Shown: piece after piece, positions 13,201 to 26,100 of the stretch | How positions within the stretch are numbered: position 1 is the first letter of the stretch | Layout of the letters: every line of letters begins with the position of its first letter | Assembly (NCBI GenBank): GCA_021292165.1 | Contig: CM037879.1 | Location: 261,213,921-261,277,920 of the forward strand | Reading direction: 5' to 3' | DNA length: 64,000 nt | Source: Shinisaurus crocodilurus | Taxonomy: Eukaryota > Chordata > Lepidosauria > Squamata > Shinisauridae | Translations under genes and position numbers: made by a program | Notes under the pieces: generated by a model | Told to the model about the DNA's origin: nothing | Databases searched by the model: none | Seen by the model: the letters and a program-made list of their open reading frames with translations, nothing else

Positions 13201-16200
13201 TTATTGGAGTATGTGGAGAGAAAGCCTGATGGAACATACACTTTGCCCCACATACCACCTGCATAATCCCCGCCTGGGGCAGAAGAGCCCAGTCTGGGAC
13301 ACATTTACATGCTGATGGTCTTCCACCAAGTACCCTCAATGGTTTGCCAAGCACCCTCAATCGCCCTTCCAAGCACCTTTGATGGGCCATGGTCCAGGTG
13401 CCGCTGAAACCACCGCACCCCCCTCCTGCCTGGCCGGACCGGTTCATCCTGTCAGCGAAAGGAGGGGTCGGGGGGGGGGGCAAGAGAGTGGGTAAAAGAA
13501 GCAGCCAGGGCTTCTGTAGGTTGTTGGAAGCAAGGTGCATCGAAGCATGGAGCGGGTCGTCGGCTCAGGCCAGCCCAGACATTCAACCCCCAAGCAGAGC
13601 ACCTGGGTACGCTGATGTAAGTTCTTAGTTGCTAGGTTAGCCTAGCGTATACTCTCTGATGTTAGCTTAGAATAGCATAGATTCTCGGTTGTTATTTTGT
13701 AGTTCTGTGTGTAACAAGATATATCCTCTTGTCAATTTCACTCCCCTTATCTCCCTTTCCAATTTGTACAGTCATGCCTTGGATTGAGAGCATAATTCGT
13801 TCCGGAAACGTGCTTGTAATCCAAAACACTCTTATATCAAAATTCATTCATTTCATTTCATTTCATTTCAAATGAAATCCCCCCCAAAAAAAATTGTACA
13901 GAGATTTTTAATTTAAGCCGTACTACAGTACTTGTATTGCAAGACGTCGCTTGTATATCAAGTAAAAAAAAATTAAATAAATATTTAAAAATGTGCTTGT
14001 CTTGCAAAACGCTCTCAAACCAAGTTACTTGCAATCCAAGGTATTACTGTACTTGTTTACTATTCAATAAACCTTTCCCCCTGAACCTAGTTTCGCTTTG
14101 ACTCAGTGCTAAATTCCAGTGTTGTGCGCTCCGGGTCCGGGCTATCGGTGAAGCCGCAGAACTCCAGTTTTTGCAGGAAAGGACCGGCGGTGGTCCTTCA
14201 CAGAATACTTGTCAATATTTTAAGACATAGAATCATAGAATCATAGAAAAGTAGAGTTGGAAGGGGCCTACAAGGCCATCGAGTCCAACCCCCTGCTCAA
14301 TGCAGGAATCCAGGTCAAAGCATATCTGACAGATGTCTGTCCAGCTGCACCTTGAATGCCTCCAGACTGGGAGAGCCCACCACCTCCCTAGGTAGTTGAT
14401 TCCATTGTCTTATTGCTCTGACAGTCAGGAAATTTTTCCTGATGTTTAGGTGGAATCTGGGTTCCTGTAATTTGAGCCCATTATTCCGTGTCCTGCAAAC
14501 TGGGATGAACGAGAAGAGATCTTTGCCCTCCTCTGTGTGACATCCCTTCAAATACTGGAAGAGTGCGATCATATCTCCCCTCAGTCTCCTCTTCTGAAGG
14601 CTAAACATGCCCAGTTCTTTCAGTCTCTCCTCATAGGGCCTTGTTTCCAGTCCCTTTATCATCCTTGTTGCCCTCCTCTGAACCCTCTCCAGTTTGTCTA
14701 TGTCCTTCTTAAAGTGAGGTGCCCAGAACTGGACGCAGTACTCAAGATGAGGCCTAACCAGTGCCGAGTAAAGGGGAATTATCACTTCCCGCGATTTGGA
14801 AGCTATACTTCTATTAATACAGCCCAAAATAGCATTTGCCTTCTTTGCAGCCACATCGCATTGCTGGCTCATATTCAGTTTGTGATCTACCACAATTCCA
14901 AGATCCTTCTCACTTGTAGTATTGTTGAGCCAAGTGTCCCCCATTCTGTAACTCTGCATTTGGTTTCCTCTCCCTAGGTGCAGCACTTGGCATTTATCCC
15001 TATTAAATTTCATTCTGTTGTTTTCGGCCCAGCGCTCCAGCCTATCGAGGTCACTTTGAATTTTGTTTCTGTCTTCCAGAGTATTAGCTGTTCCACCCAA
15101 CTTTGTGTCATCTGCAAATTTGATAAGCATTCCCTGTACCTCCTGATCCAAGTCATTAATAAAAATGTTGAAGAGCACCGGGCCCAGGACCGAGCCCTGT
15201 GGTACCCCGCTCGTTACCTCTCCCCAGTTTGAGAAGGAACCATTGATAAGCACTCTTTGAGTCCGATTCTGTAGCCAATTGTGGATCCACCTGATAGTTG
15301 TTCCATCTAGCCCACTCTTAGCTAGCTTACTAATCAGGATATCATGAGGCACTTTGTCGAAAGCTTTGCTGAAGTCCAGATATATAATGTCCACAGCATT
15401 CCCACAGTCCACAAGGGAGGTTACCCGATCAAAAAATGAGATCAGATTAGTCTGACAGGATTTGTTCTTGACAAATCCATGCTGGCTTCTAGTAATCACT
15501 GCATTGTTTTCAAGGTGCTTGCAGACTGACTTCTTTATAATCTGCTCAAAAATCTTCCCAGGGATTGATGTCAGACTGACTGGCCTATAGTTCCCAGGTT
15601 CCTCCTTCTTGCCCTTTTTGAAGATGGGAACAACATTTGCCCTCCTCCAGTCGTCTGGCACTTCACCTGTCCTCCATGATTTCTCAAAGATAATAGACAG
15701 TGGTTCTGAGAGTTCTTCTGCCAGTTCCTTTATTACTCTAGGATGCAGCTCATCAGGCCCTGGAGATTTAAACTCGTTCAGAGTAATCAGGTGCTCCTTG
15801 ACCATTTGCCTATCAATCTCAAGCTGCAATTCTGCCCCTTCAGTCTGCACTTCAGGTTTGCCAGGGGGGTCATAGACCCTCTTTTGGGAGAAGACCGAGC
15901 CGAAGTAGGAATTGAACACTTCTGCCTTTTCTTTGTCTTCTGTTATCAATTTGCCATCCTCATCGCGTAGTTGAACCACCAGTTCTTTCTTCTGTCTTTT
16001 ACTGTGCATGTATCTGAAGAAAGCTTTTTGTTGCTTTTAGCATTCCTCGCTAACCTTAGCTCATTCTCAGCTTTAGCCTTCCTGACACTATTCCTGCAGT
16101 TCTGTGCTACCTGCCTGTACTCTTCCCCTGTAGCCTGTCCTTCCTTCCACTTCCTATACGTGTCCTTTTTTGTTTTCAGGTCATCTTTGAGTTTATTGTG

Positions 16201-19200
16201 AAGCCACATTGGCTTTTTCTGTTGCCCTCTGCCTTTTTTCCTTGTGGGAATTGTTTGCAATTGTGCCTTTAAAATTTCCTTCTTTAAAAACTCCCACCCC
16301 TCCTGGGCTCCCTTTCTCGTGAGAGTCACTTGCCATGGGATTTTACTAATCATTGTTCTGAGTTTGTTAAAATTGGCTTTCCTAAAATCCAGGGTACGTG
16401 TTTGGCTACACTCAGCTTTTGCTTCTGTTAGAATCAAGAACTCAAGTATAACATGGTCACTTTCCCCCAGAGTTCCCGAAACTGCCACTTTATCCACTAA
16501 CTCGTCTCTGTTGGTTAGAATCAGGTCAAGGATAGCCGATCCTCTAGTTCCTTCCTCCACTTTCTGTAGGAGGAAGTTATCAGCAACACAGGTCAGGAAT
16601 TTCTTGGAGGGGCCATGTTTGGCTGAATAAGTCTCCCAACAGATATCAGGGAAATTGAAGTCTCCCATTACTACCACATCGTGCCTCCTTGAAACAATGG
16701 CAATTTGCTTTTCAAAAGTTCCATCCTCATCTTCTCCTTGATTGGGTGGTCGGTAGTAGACTCCAACCGCCATGTTCGTTTTATTCTTTGCCCCCTTTAT
16801 TTTAACCCAGATGCTCTCAATGGGGCTGCCAAGCTCCTCTTCCTGTATCTCTGTGCAGAGATACGTATTTTTAACATACAGTGCAACTCCACCTCCCTTT
16901 CTGTTGCTTCTGTTCCTTTTGAACAAGTTATACCCTTCAATTGCTGTATTCCAGTCATGGGAGTCATCCCACCAGGTTTCAGTTATCCCTATCAAGTCGT
17001 ACTTGCCCTCATGTATCAAGAGTTCAAGTTCGTCTTGTTTATTGCCCATACTCTGGGCATTAGTATAGAGACATTGAAGACTATGTGCTTTATAGTCCGA
17101 CTTTCCCCCTACATTTTGTGGTAGACTATCAATGGGCACCGCTGGAGCTGTTCTCTCCATTGTGGCATAGAGGCCTTCTTCCATTGGTACCCCCGAGTTT
17201 ATGTCTCCCTCCCCTGTTGGATTCAGTTTAAAGCCCTCCTGATTAAGTTCCTCATGCTGTGTCCAAACACATTCTTCCCAGTCCTTGTGAGGTGCAACCC
17301 ATCCTTTGCCAGCAGTCCATCTTCCAGAAAGTGTAGCCCGTGGTCCCAGAATCCAAATCCCTCACGTCGGCTCCACCTTCGTAGCCAGTCATTCACTCGG
17401 AGTATTTTTCTTTCCCTTTCTATGCCTCTTCCAAGTACTGGAAGGATGGATGAGAAAACTATCTGGGCCCCGAAGTTCTTGAGTTCCCTTCCCAGCTCTT
17501 CAAAGTCTGCCGTGATTTCTTTGTAACTCCGTTTGGCAGTATCATTTGTACCCACGTGGAAGAGAAGAAAGGGGTATGTGTCGGTGGGCTGCATGAGCCT
17601 CGGCAGCTGCTCTGTCACATCCTTAATCCGTGCCCCGGGGAGACAGCACACCTGGCGAGTCCATGGGTCTTCGCGACATACTTTGGCTTCGATCCCCCGC
17701 AGGAGGGAGTCTCCCACTACGAGTACTCTTCTCTTCCTCTTGCTGTAGGCCTTGGTTTGATTGCCTCCACTTGACTGACCCTCAGCCTCTTGCTCGCTGT
17801 CACGTTGGGTGCCCGGTAATCCGTCCTCTGCAGGCTGTCCTCTGCTCTCGTCCTCAAGTACATGGAAGCGGTTCCATAGCTCCACTGCTTCCACAGGCGC
17901 AGAGTGTCTTGTAGTTCTTCTGCTCCTAACAGTCACCCTTTTCCAGGGAGTTCCCCCTGTGTTATTTTCCCTTGCCTCTGCAGTCTCTGACTCCGCCTCA
18001 TCCTGCAGTTGCCCTTCTGGCTCCTGTACTGTGCTTTGGTGCTGTAGATCCATCGTTCTGTCTAAGAACTCCTCGCTTTCTCTTATGCTCCTGAGGGTTG
18101 ACACTTGCTGCTCCAGTCCTCTGACCTTTTCTTCCAACAGCGTGACCAGCTTGCACTTGTTGCATGTGTAGGCCATGTTGATCTCCGGCAGGAAAACAAA
18201 CATTGCACACCCCTTGCAGGTCACCACCACTGCTGAGTCCTTTCCTTCCATAGTGCTCTGTTTCTGTCTTCCTAGAATATATATATATATGTGTGTATGT
18301 GTGTGTGTTTGGTTTTTTTTTTTTGGTTTTTTTTTTTTTTTGTTTTTTTTGTTTTTTTTTAGGGACCTCCCCTGCCATTGAGTGTGCCATGACAACTCAA
18401 TGGCACACAGAATTTCATTACAGTAATACCTTGTATTGCAAGTAACTTGGTTTGAGAGCGTTTTGCAAGACAAGCAAATTTTTAAATATTTATTTAATAT
18501 TTTTTTTACTTGATATACAAGCAACGTCTTGCAATAGAAGTACTGTAGTACAGCTTAAATTAAAAATCTCTGTACAATTTTTTTTGCGGGATTTCATTTT
18601 GATATAAGAATATTTTGGATTACAAGCACGTTTCTGGAACGAATTATGCTCTCAATCCAAGGCATGACTGTACATTGTTTAAAAATGAAGGCACTGGAAA
18701 CTAAACTGTCAAGTATTACTGGTATGGGATGCATTCATGTTACTAAATAATTTTGGGAAGCAATGCATTTTTACAAATGGCAAAATTCCTATGGGAAAAT
18801 ATAGTACTACATAATTCCCCATTGCAGGTAATTTTCTGTTCTGCTTTATTGCTAACACTTATATATATTGCATAATAAATCATAGTAAACTAGCTTATTC
18901 TCATTACACTTAGAAAACTGGTAACTTACTTGTCTAGGTCATATAAAGTATGTGAAATTCGTACAATGACCTCCACTCCTGCTTCAGTAGCCAACTTCTT
19001 AATTGCTGCATCCCTCTCCTTCCCAAATGGCTCAGAGTCATATTCAATAGAAAGTTTTGCAATATTCCATTCCTATGGTTTTGAAAAAGATGCAATTTTT
19101 AAAAGGGTAGTTGTTCCAGGTCATGAAGAGAAAAGGTTAGTAAGTAGTAACATACTCTGAAACCACAAAAATAAGTGGTCAACTGTATTCAGTAGTAGCA

Positions 19201-20100
19201 TACGAGGGCCCCAATGAAGGGGCCCCAATGAATTCAGCATTTTTGCAACAGTAGTCAGCTGTACAGAAGTATTCTATTTATGCAAGCCAAGAATTCTACC
19301 ATTAAAGGTTTTGAGCAAGCGGAAGTAAAATCTGTAACTCCTATCTGTCTTGAAGTTGCAGTTGTAACCAGACAAGAAATAGAATTGGTTCCCAGAAAAA
19401 TGAATGTTGGCTCAAAATGCAGTCTCAGAGTTCTTAAGAGTGCTTTGACAAACACATTCCTAGCCTTCCCCTCCTCCAGGTACTGCTGAAAAAGGAGAAA
19501 TACCTAGATACATGAATTTATTTTTTACATTTGATTGCTAGTAAGGGAACTAGGATAGGAATTAAAAAGTTGCATCTTTTTCTTTCACTGTGCCCATGCA
19601 CCAAGAATCCTCTTGGGGTTCCAAAATGCATTCTCTTAGTCACCACTTCTGCTCTCATAGAGGTCAGTTTCAGAGGTTCCGATTGTACGGAAGTAGACTC
19701 ACCCAAGAACTCTCCAAACTGAATGCAATTACTTTTATAGTAATTGTAACAGCTTCTTTCCAGAGCAAGACTATTAAATGTATACAAGTTGCACAGAAGC
19801 AACGCTGGGGGGAAATAGAAGTACTGTAATCAAACCTAGAGAGAAGCATCAGAATTTACCTTAAAGAGTCTAGGAAACACATCTGCGGGCTGTCCTCGTA
19901 TCACAAACAGACGAGAATTTAACTTTCGTAGGTTGGCATCCAAGTCTTCAAGACACTGAAGCAGAAACCTATAAGGAATATTATATAAGAAATGAGCAGT
20001 TATTTTTTGTAATGTTTGTCTCAAGTTTAAGATTTTGTGCATGAAGAGCAGTCATGACCAATCACCCAGGTTCTACAGATTGGCTTTTGTACACATCGCA

Positions 20101-20133
<33 letters not shown>

Positions 20134-23100
20134 CAATGTTTACACAGCACTTTCCCTAATTGTTCATAGCACTTGAAACATTTCTCAGTAAACCTTACAA
20201 CCACTTTCAAAGATGGAACAACAATGTTAGCCACATGCAGATAAAAGATCAAGGTTGAAGAATACTTGCTAGCATAAGGCTACCGTGTGTGTGTGTGTGC
20301 GCGCACGCGCGCGCACGCACACACACACACACACACACAAGAGACTGACCTCAGGCATTGATATGCAATTCCAACTACTTTGGAACAATATACATTAACC
20401 ACATACTGACTGGGTTTGCACGACATGATAATCCATTGTGGGTTGTTACCCATGATGGATTATCATGCAAACCTGGACCGATTCCCACAGGGTGGCTTGT
20501 TTGAGGGCAACAAGCCACTCTAACAACCCATGGCTTGCTGTACCCACAATGGGGTTGTTGTGTCGTCCGAATGCACAACTGACCACATCAAGAGGACCAA
20601 GGGGAAAGGAGGGTGCTAACAACCCAGGGAGAGCCCAATAATCTGTTGAGCGCTCTGTGGGTTGTTCACAGAACTTATTGCCAGGATGGGTTGTCATGAT
20701 GTGCAAATGTACCCTCTGTGCTGCTAGTTAAGAAGTCACACAATATAGCAATTCTCCATGCAAAAGTCAGCTCCTGAAAAAATATATTCACAGTGAGCAA
20801 GCTGGTAGGTTTTTTCTAAATTAGCAAACAATTAATTCCACGCTAAGTTTATTTGCCAAACAAATTAATGGTGAAGCAGTTAATGATATAACTTGATTAA
20901 GAAGGGTGTGTTGCTCTGCTATCTTTTAAAAAGTGAAAATGTACAAGTCACTAAGAACATAAGTTGGAAATAGCTTAGCAAAAATCACCATATATCACAA
21001 AATGCTGCAATATCACAGTGGCCCTAGCCAGGCATATGTATCCCAAAGCTCTCTGGCACCAATTACTTACGGTATCTTTTTTAAAAATATAAGAATGCCT
21101 GCTCATCATTGAGTCTTATAGCTCACTACTTGGGGCAAATGGGGCACGTCTTTCTGAAAAAAACTACCAACAGCCTGAGAGAATTCATGTGGGGGGGTGG
21201 GACAGCCCCATACTCCCCTTTCCAAGGGCTACATAGAATCATAGAATCATAGAAAAGTAGAGTTGGAAGGGGCCTACCAGGCCATCGAGTCCAACCCCCT
21301 GCTCAATGCAGGAATCTAGGTCAAAGCATCTCTGACAGATGTCTGTCCAGCTGCACCTTGCATGCATAATACCTGTATGCCCCCTGAGTGGAAGCTCAAA
21401 AAAGGAGAAGCCCAGGCTGAAGAGCTATACTATCAGCTCCTGAGAAGACAGCCAATGGCCCTTAGAGTGTTGGATTGGGACTCGGGAGATCCAGGTTCTA
21501 GTCCCCACTCGGCCATGAAACTCACTGGGTGACTTTGGGCCAGTCACTGACTCTCAGCCTAACCTACCTCACAGAGCTGTTGTGAGGATAAAATGGGAGA
21601 GGAGGAGGAGGATTATGTAAGGCACCTTGGGTTCCTTGCAGGAAAAAAGGCAGGGCTATAAATAGAATAAATAAATAAATTTTGTCTTTTGTATCTTTTT
21701 TATTAACTAGGATAGATGGTTAAAGAACAGCTCTGTGTTGAGTACCCTGGAAAAAAGATTGCATAAAACTTAAGTAGTACTACCTACACACCAAGGCTGT
21801 AGGGAGAGGGGAGAAAAGTGGCCAAATTGGTTAACAATTTTGCATGCTTAAAGGAGATAGACTGCACCCTGGTTAAAGGTAGGGATATATTATTATGAAA
21901 TAAGAGGGCATGGGCTTCAATCTGCACCATATAAGCATAGTGAGGATGGTCGTTAACAAGCCATTCTGCCATTTTATTGTGAATGTTCTCTGTGAGGCGT
22001 ACATTCTTACATTTGCATACTGAATAAAGAATTGTTGGAAATAATTAAGTTAAGATTAACCACAGCACCGTATCATTCTAATCATGCTAAACTATGGTTT
22101 AGTGTGATGTGAAAAGAAGACAGTGCAAGCTTCGGATTTGTGAGTTCTACTCTTCCCTTCTCCTCCTCCAGCACAGATGTATGTTGGAGTTCAGAAGCTT
22201 CTGCTTCCATTTTAGATTTATTGAAGTTTAGCGTGTCATTCAAATCCTAAATGTGGTTAATGTCAACCACAATTTGTTGAATCAAGCCAGCTTTGTAAGC
22301 CATGGTTTGGTGACTTGTTTCAACAAACTGTTGTTAACATTAAACACAGTTTGTCCAGGTTGAGATGTTACAGCAAGCTGCAGCTAATTTAAAATGGAAG
22401 CAACTTCCAAACTCCTCATGGCAGAGCCAGAGGATTGATGGAGCACAGAAGCCCAAGGCTCATCCAAACAAGGCCATTCTCTCAAAGCCCTTATGATGTC
22501 ATACTCAAGTGTTCTAAATGTTGCTACTACAATGGTCTTTGTATTTTCTCAATTTTATGAAAAGCATTATGATATACGCTGCAAAAGTTCTCTTTTTAGC
22601 TACCACTGCACAAGGACAGACTTTTTAGAAAAGTTCCTTAAATTAAATGAAGGTTCATATAGCCATGCGTGGGAGGAAGGTATATCTGGATCTACTGGTT
22701 GATGTCAGGATGATCTGAAGTAGATCAGCAAGGATTTGACTCCCAATTGTTTAACAAAGGCAACAAAATGATCCCCCTCCCCGCAACATTGTTGAAATTA
22801 AGAAAGCCTGCAGTATTAAGCAGGAGTGGATTTTTGTGCGGAAGAACTATGAGCTCAGTTTATTTCTGCTACTGAAAAAAATCCTGGGCTCAGAATTCTA
22901 TAATTCTAAGTGTATGTCTTTTGCATCTGGCTGTCAGGAACCGTAATTCTTACACAACTGCTAGGAAGAGCCAGGAGCCACATACGGTACTGACCAACTG
23001 CCTGGCTAAGGAGCCAAACATCTGGGTGCTACCTGGCGCTGGTTGCTAGGCAACACACTTCAGAGGGAGCAGTTCCTTCCTGTGAGGGCTAAAGAGCAGT

Positions 23101-26100
23101 AGTTGAAATAGTCACAGCAGCAGCAACATCACAGGGCTGGAAATTGGACATTTATCATCATCATTCCCCCAGAGCCTTCAGTCACTACTGCCTTTAAGAA
23201 AGTAAAGAAGATTCTCTTTGTTCGTTTTTCTTGTCAACTACCTTAGAAGCCTTTTGTCAGGCAGAAAGGTGGAATATAAATATTTTAAGTGAACAACAGA
23301 GCGAAAACTTAACTTTTGCTAGGACACTACCAGACAGCATCTTCCCCTAGCAATGGTAGCAGTTAAAAAATAGGAGGAAATGTACCCCAGAATAGAGGTA
23401 CCAACTAGCTCTTGTTCCTATGCCACATACACTGATCCCACTGATATATCTGGACTAGTAGCTATCAGCCCAGGACACATATATGACCTTAAGCTATATT
23501 TTCTATTGGTTTCACACACACAAAAAGCAATAAAATGCTTGCATACTTGTCCTCTGTTCCGAGATTCCCTCTTGTTCCTTATTTCCTCAATATTTTCTTC
23601 CCATTATAGCCCACAATTTATCAGATACCTAACCTCTCCTGGGTACCGTACTAAATTTTGGATAAATTAAAGGTGATATAGAGATATGATGGCATGGACA
23701 TTCAGAATGGATTTAGCTATATAGATTTATATAAAAGCTTTCACAGCAGTACGGTAATTCATTTTTCTCTTTAAACAAGTTTTAATTCAAGCATTAAAAA
23801 CAGTTTATACTGTTTCAATGCATCCGTTGTAACGGTTATTAGCTAGCTGGTAACATGTGCCTATTATTCACTGTCCAATAATATGTGAGACAGCCAAACA
23901 CGGGGTGGGGGTGGGGAGTAGTTTTGTAAAGAAGGGAATCTCTAGTTCCTAGTTCACCTTGGATACCTATGACAGGGTTCCTAGCAATATTTCAGCTTAG
24001 TTGCTTCACAACTTTGTTTCAAAAAATATCAAACCGAATTAACAGACTTTGGCCAACTGAACCTATAAAACAGAAATACTAAACCAAATGTCATGTTTAA
24101 TCCTATAAAATCTTTCAATTATCCCAAAAGGTCTGCTGGGCATGTTTCTCATTTTTCAGAACTGCAGGTGGACACTTATTTGAAGGCAGATTTATAGTTT
24201 AGCCATTGTTTTAAAGACATTTTTAAAAGAGTTTTAAACCTTCTCAGTGGCGGCACCCTTGGGTTTCGCCAATGGGTGGGGCTTGGAAGCCAAGTCCTGT
24301 CCTCTGGAAGAAGCCCCAAAATTATTTCTAGTCTCATGTTGGAGATAACAGCGGGAATGCAGGTGGGCAGCAGGGAATTTGGCTGGCGCTGGGATGAGTC
24401 CTTGTGCACAGCGCCCTCATGGGGATGGTATGCACCACACAAAGCCTGGGATTTCACTGTGCGGGGGAGAGACACAAACTCTGTGCCTCTCCCAGCACAG
24501 AGGAAGGCAAAATGCCCAGGAGATGGGGCAATGTCAGTGGGCACTGATGTCATCCAGCCCATGGAGGCCCTGATGGGGAGCAATTTGGGGCCCTACCCCA
24601 ATATAATTCTGCACACCTGTTTTAAAGGATTTCATGTAAGACTGCTTATTGCAACCAAGCTAATTACCTAACACTTCTGAGTGGTGGAGAGAGAAAAAAT
24701 TGAGGGGGGGGGGGATTGCTAGAAAGAAAATATCCCAGTTTGCAGCCAGTATACCTTTAGAATTTTTGCATGCATTAGATACGTAGACTGAAAAGCCATG
24801 ATTCAACAGCAATCCCTCTGTAGAGATACTATTTACCCTACGAAACTGTTATTATGAACTCAGTGCTCTTAATTTCAGAGGCAAGAACAAATTCTATTAA
24901 TGCTACAGGATAGATACATTTATACAATAGTCATCTTACAAACATACTGCTTTAGTCAAGTGGAAGAGAAAGTTGTTTCTTTTTTCTTTTTTTTTACAGA
25001 AGTGATGGTCCATACACAACTTTAACATAAGAAGAGCCATGCTGGATCAGACCAAGGGTCCATCTAGTCCAGTATTATGTTCACACAGTAGCCAATCAGC
25101 TGCCCAGGGGATCCCACAAGCAGGACGACTGCAACAGCACCTTCCCACCCATGTTCCCTAGCAATTGGAGTACATAGGCATACTGCCTCTGATACTGGAG
25201 GAAGCATATAGCCAATCAGGACTAGTAGCCATTGGGAGCCTTCTCCTCCATGAATTTGTCCAATAACTACATAACAACCACAAGTGACTGATAGTCTGTA
25301 TGGTGACCCATACAACTTTACAACTTTTTTCAATTATAAACTAAATATTTGAAAGGGTAGAGCAGTTCAAAGATTACAATCATCTAAATCTGATCTACAT
25401 TCCCCCAAATGAAATTCATGAACAGTACCCAATCTTAAGGAACCTGTTTTCTTCCAGTAGCAGACACATATAGCTGCTAGATTAGCAAACAAGCTGTCTG
25501 AGGTTTTTCTCCTCTCCAACCAAGAGCTTGCACATGCAATATGTAATTTTGTCCTTTGTTTCTCCCCAGTCCCAGTCCCCCACCCTGAAGTACTGCCATT
25601 ACAAACTCAAATTTCCTGAAGGAAGTAACAGATCTTCTCCACTGTATGTGGCTTCTAAGACATATCAAGAGCTGCAAACATTATTTGCACAAGCTCAACT
25701 GATGTTCATTGTTAAATTAGACTGCAAACCACCAACAAACAAGAGCAAACATAACATGATTAAATTTTCTGTTCACCTCTACGGGAGGAAGACAAACACA
25801 TTACACTGGTACAGTTGAGAGATCTACTGTAGATCTGAAATGAAATCAATTATAGGTGGCTCTTTGCACATTAAGATTTTAAGACAAATTATTTCAGAGA
25901 AAATCCCCAAGTCTTTCCATGAAATTCATAATTTTATTAACATCTTTTAAAAGTTATGGCATACCTTTAAAGTGGGTTTGATTACCTCAACTGAACTAAA
26001 CTACCAAGACAGCTTAGTCTGTTTCCGAGCACAATTCAAAGTGTTGGTTGGGACCTATAAAGTCCTATATGGCTTGGTATCAGGCTACCTGAAAGACCGC

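Larger units (their letters stand above)
14226..18280 (-). mobile_element. CR1 LINE, near full length
   Basis: The 3' end (low coordinate) shows tandem ATAGAATC units, the terminal octamer repeat typical of CR1. ORF1 and ORF2 follow in order on the minus strand, with a short spacer between (17185-17222). The 5' end runs into an AT/GT microsatellite and T-tract at 18280-18360. It is inserted in CRY1 intron 3 in the same orientation as the gene. A second, 5'-truncated copy lies at 21234-21365. ORF2 has one apparent single-base frameshift, so the copy is likely dead but young. Confidence 0.93.

Noticed and set aside
18251..18524. N-terminal extension of CR1 ORF1
   Set aside because: It runs through a T-tract, a TG microsatellite and a pogo-like MITE; the family start matches the Met at 18251.
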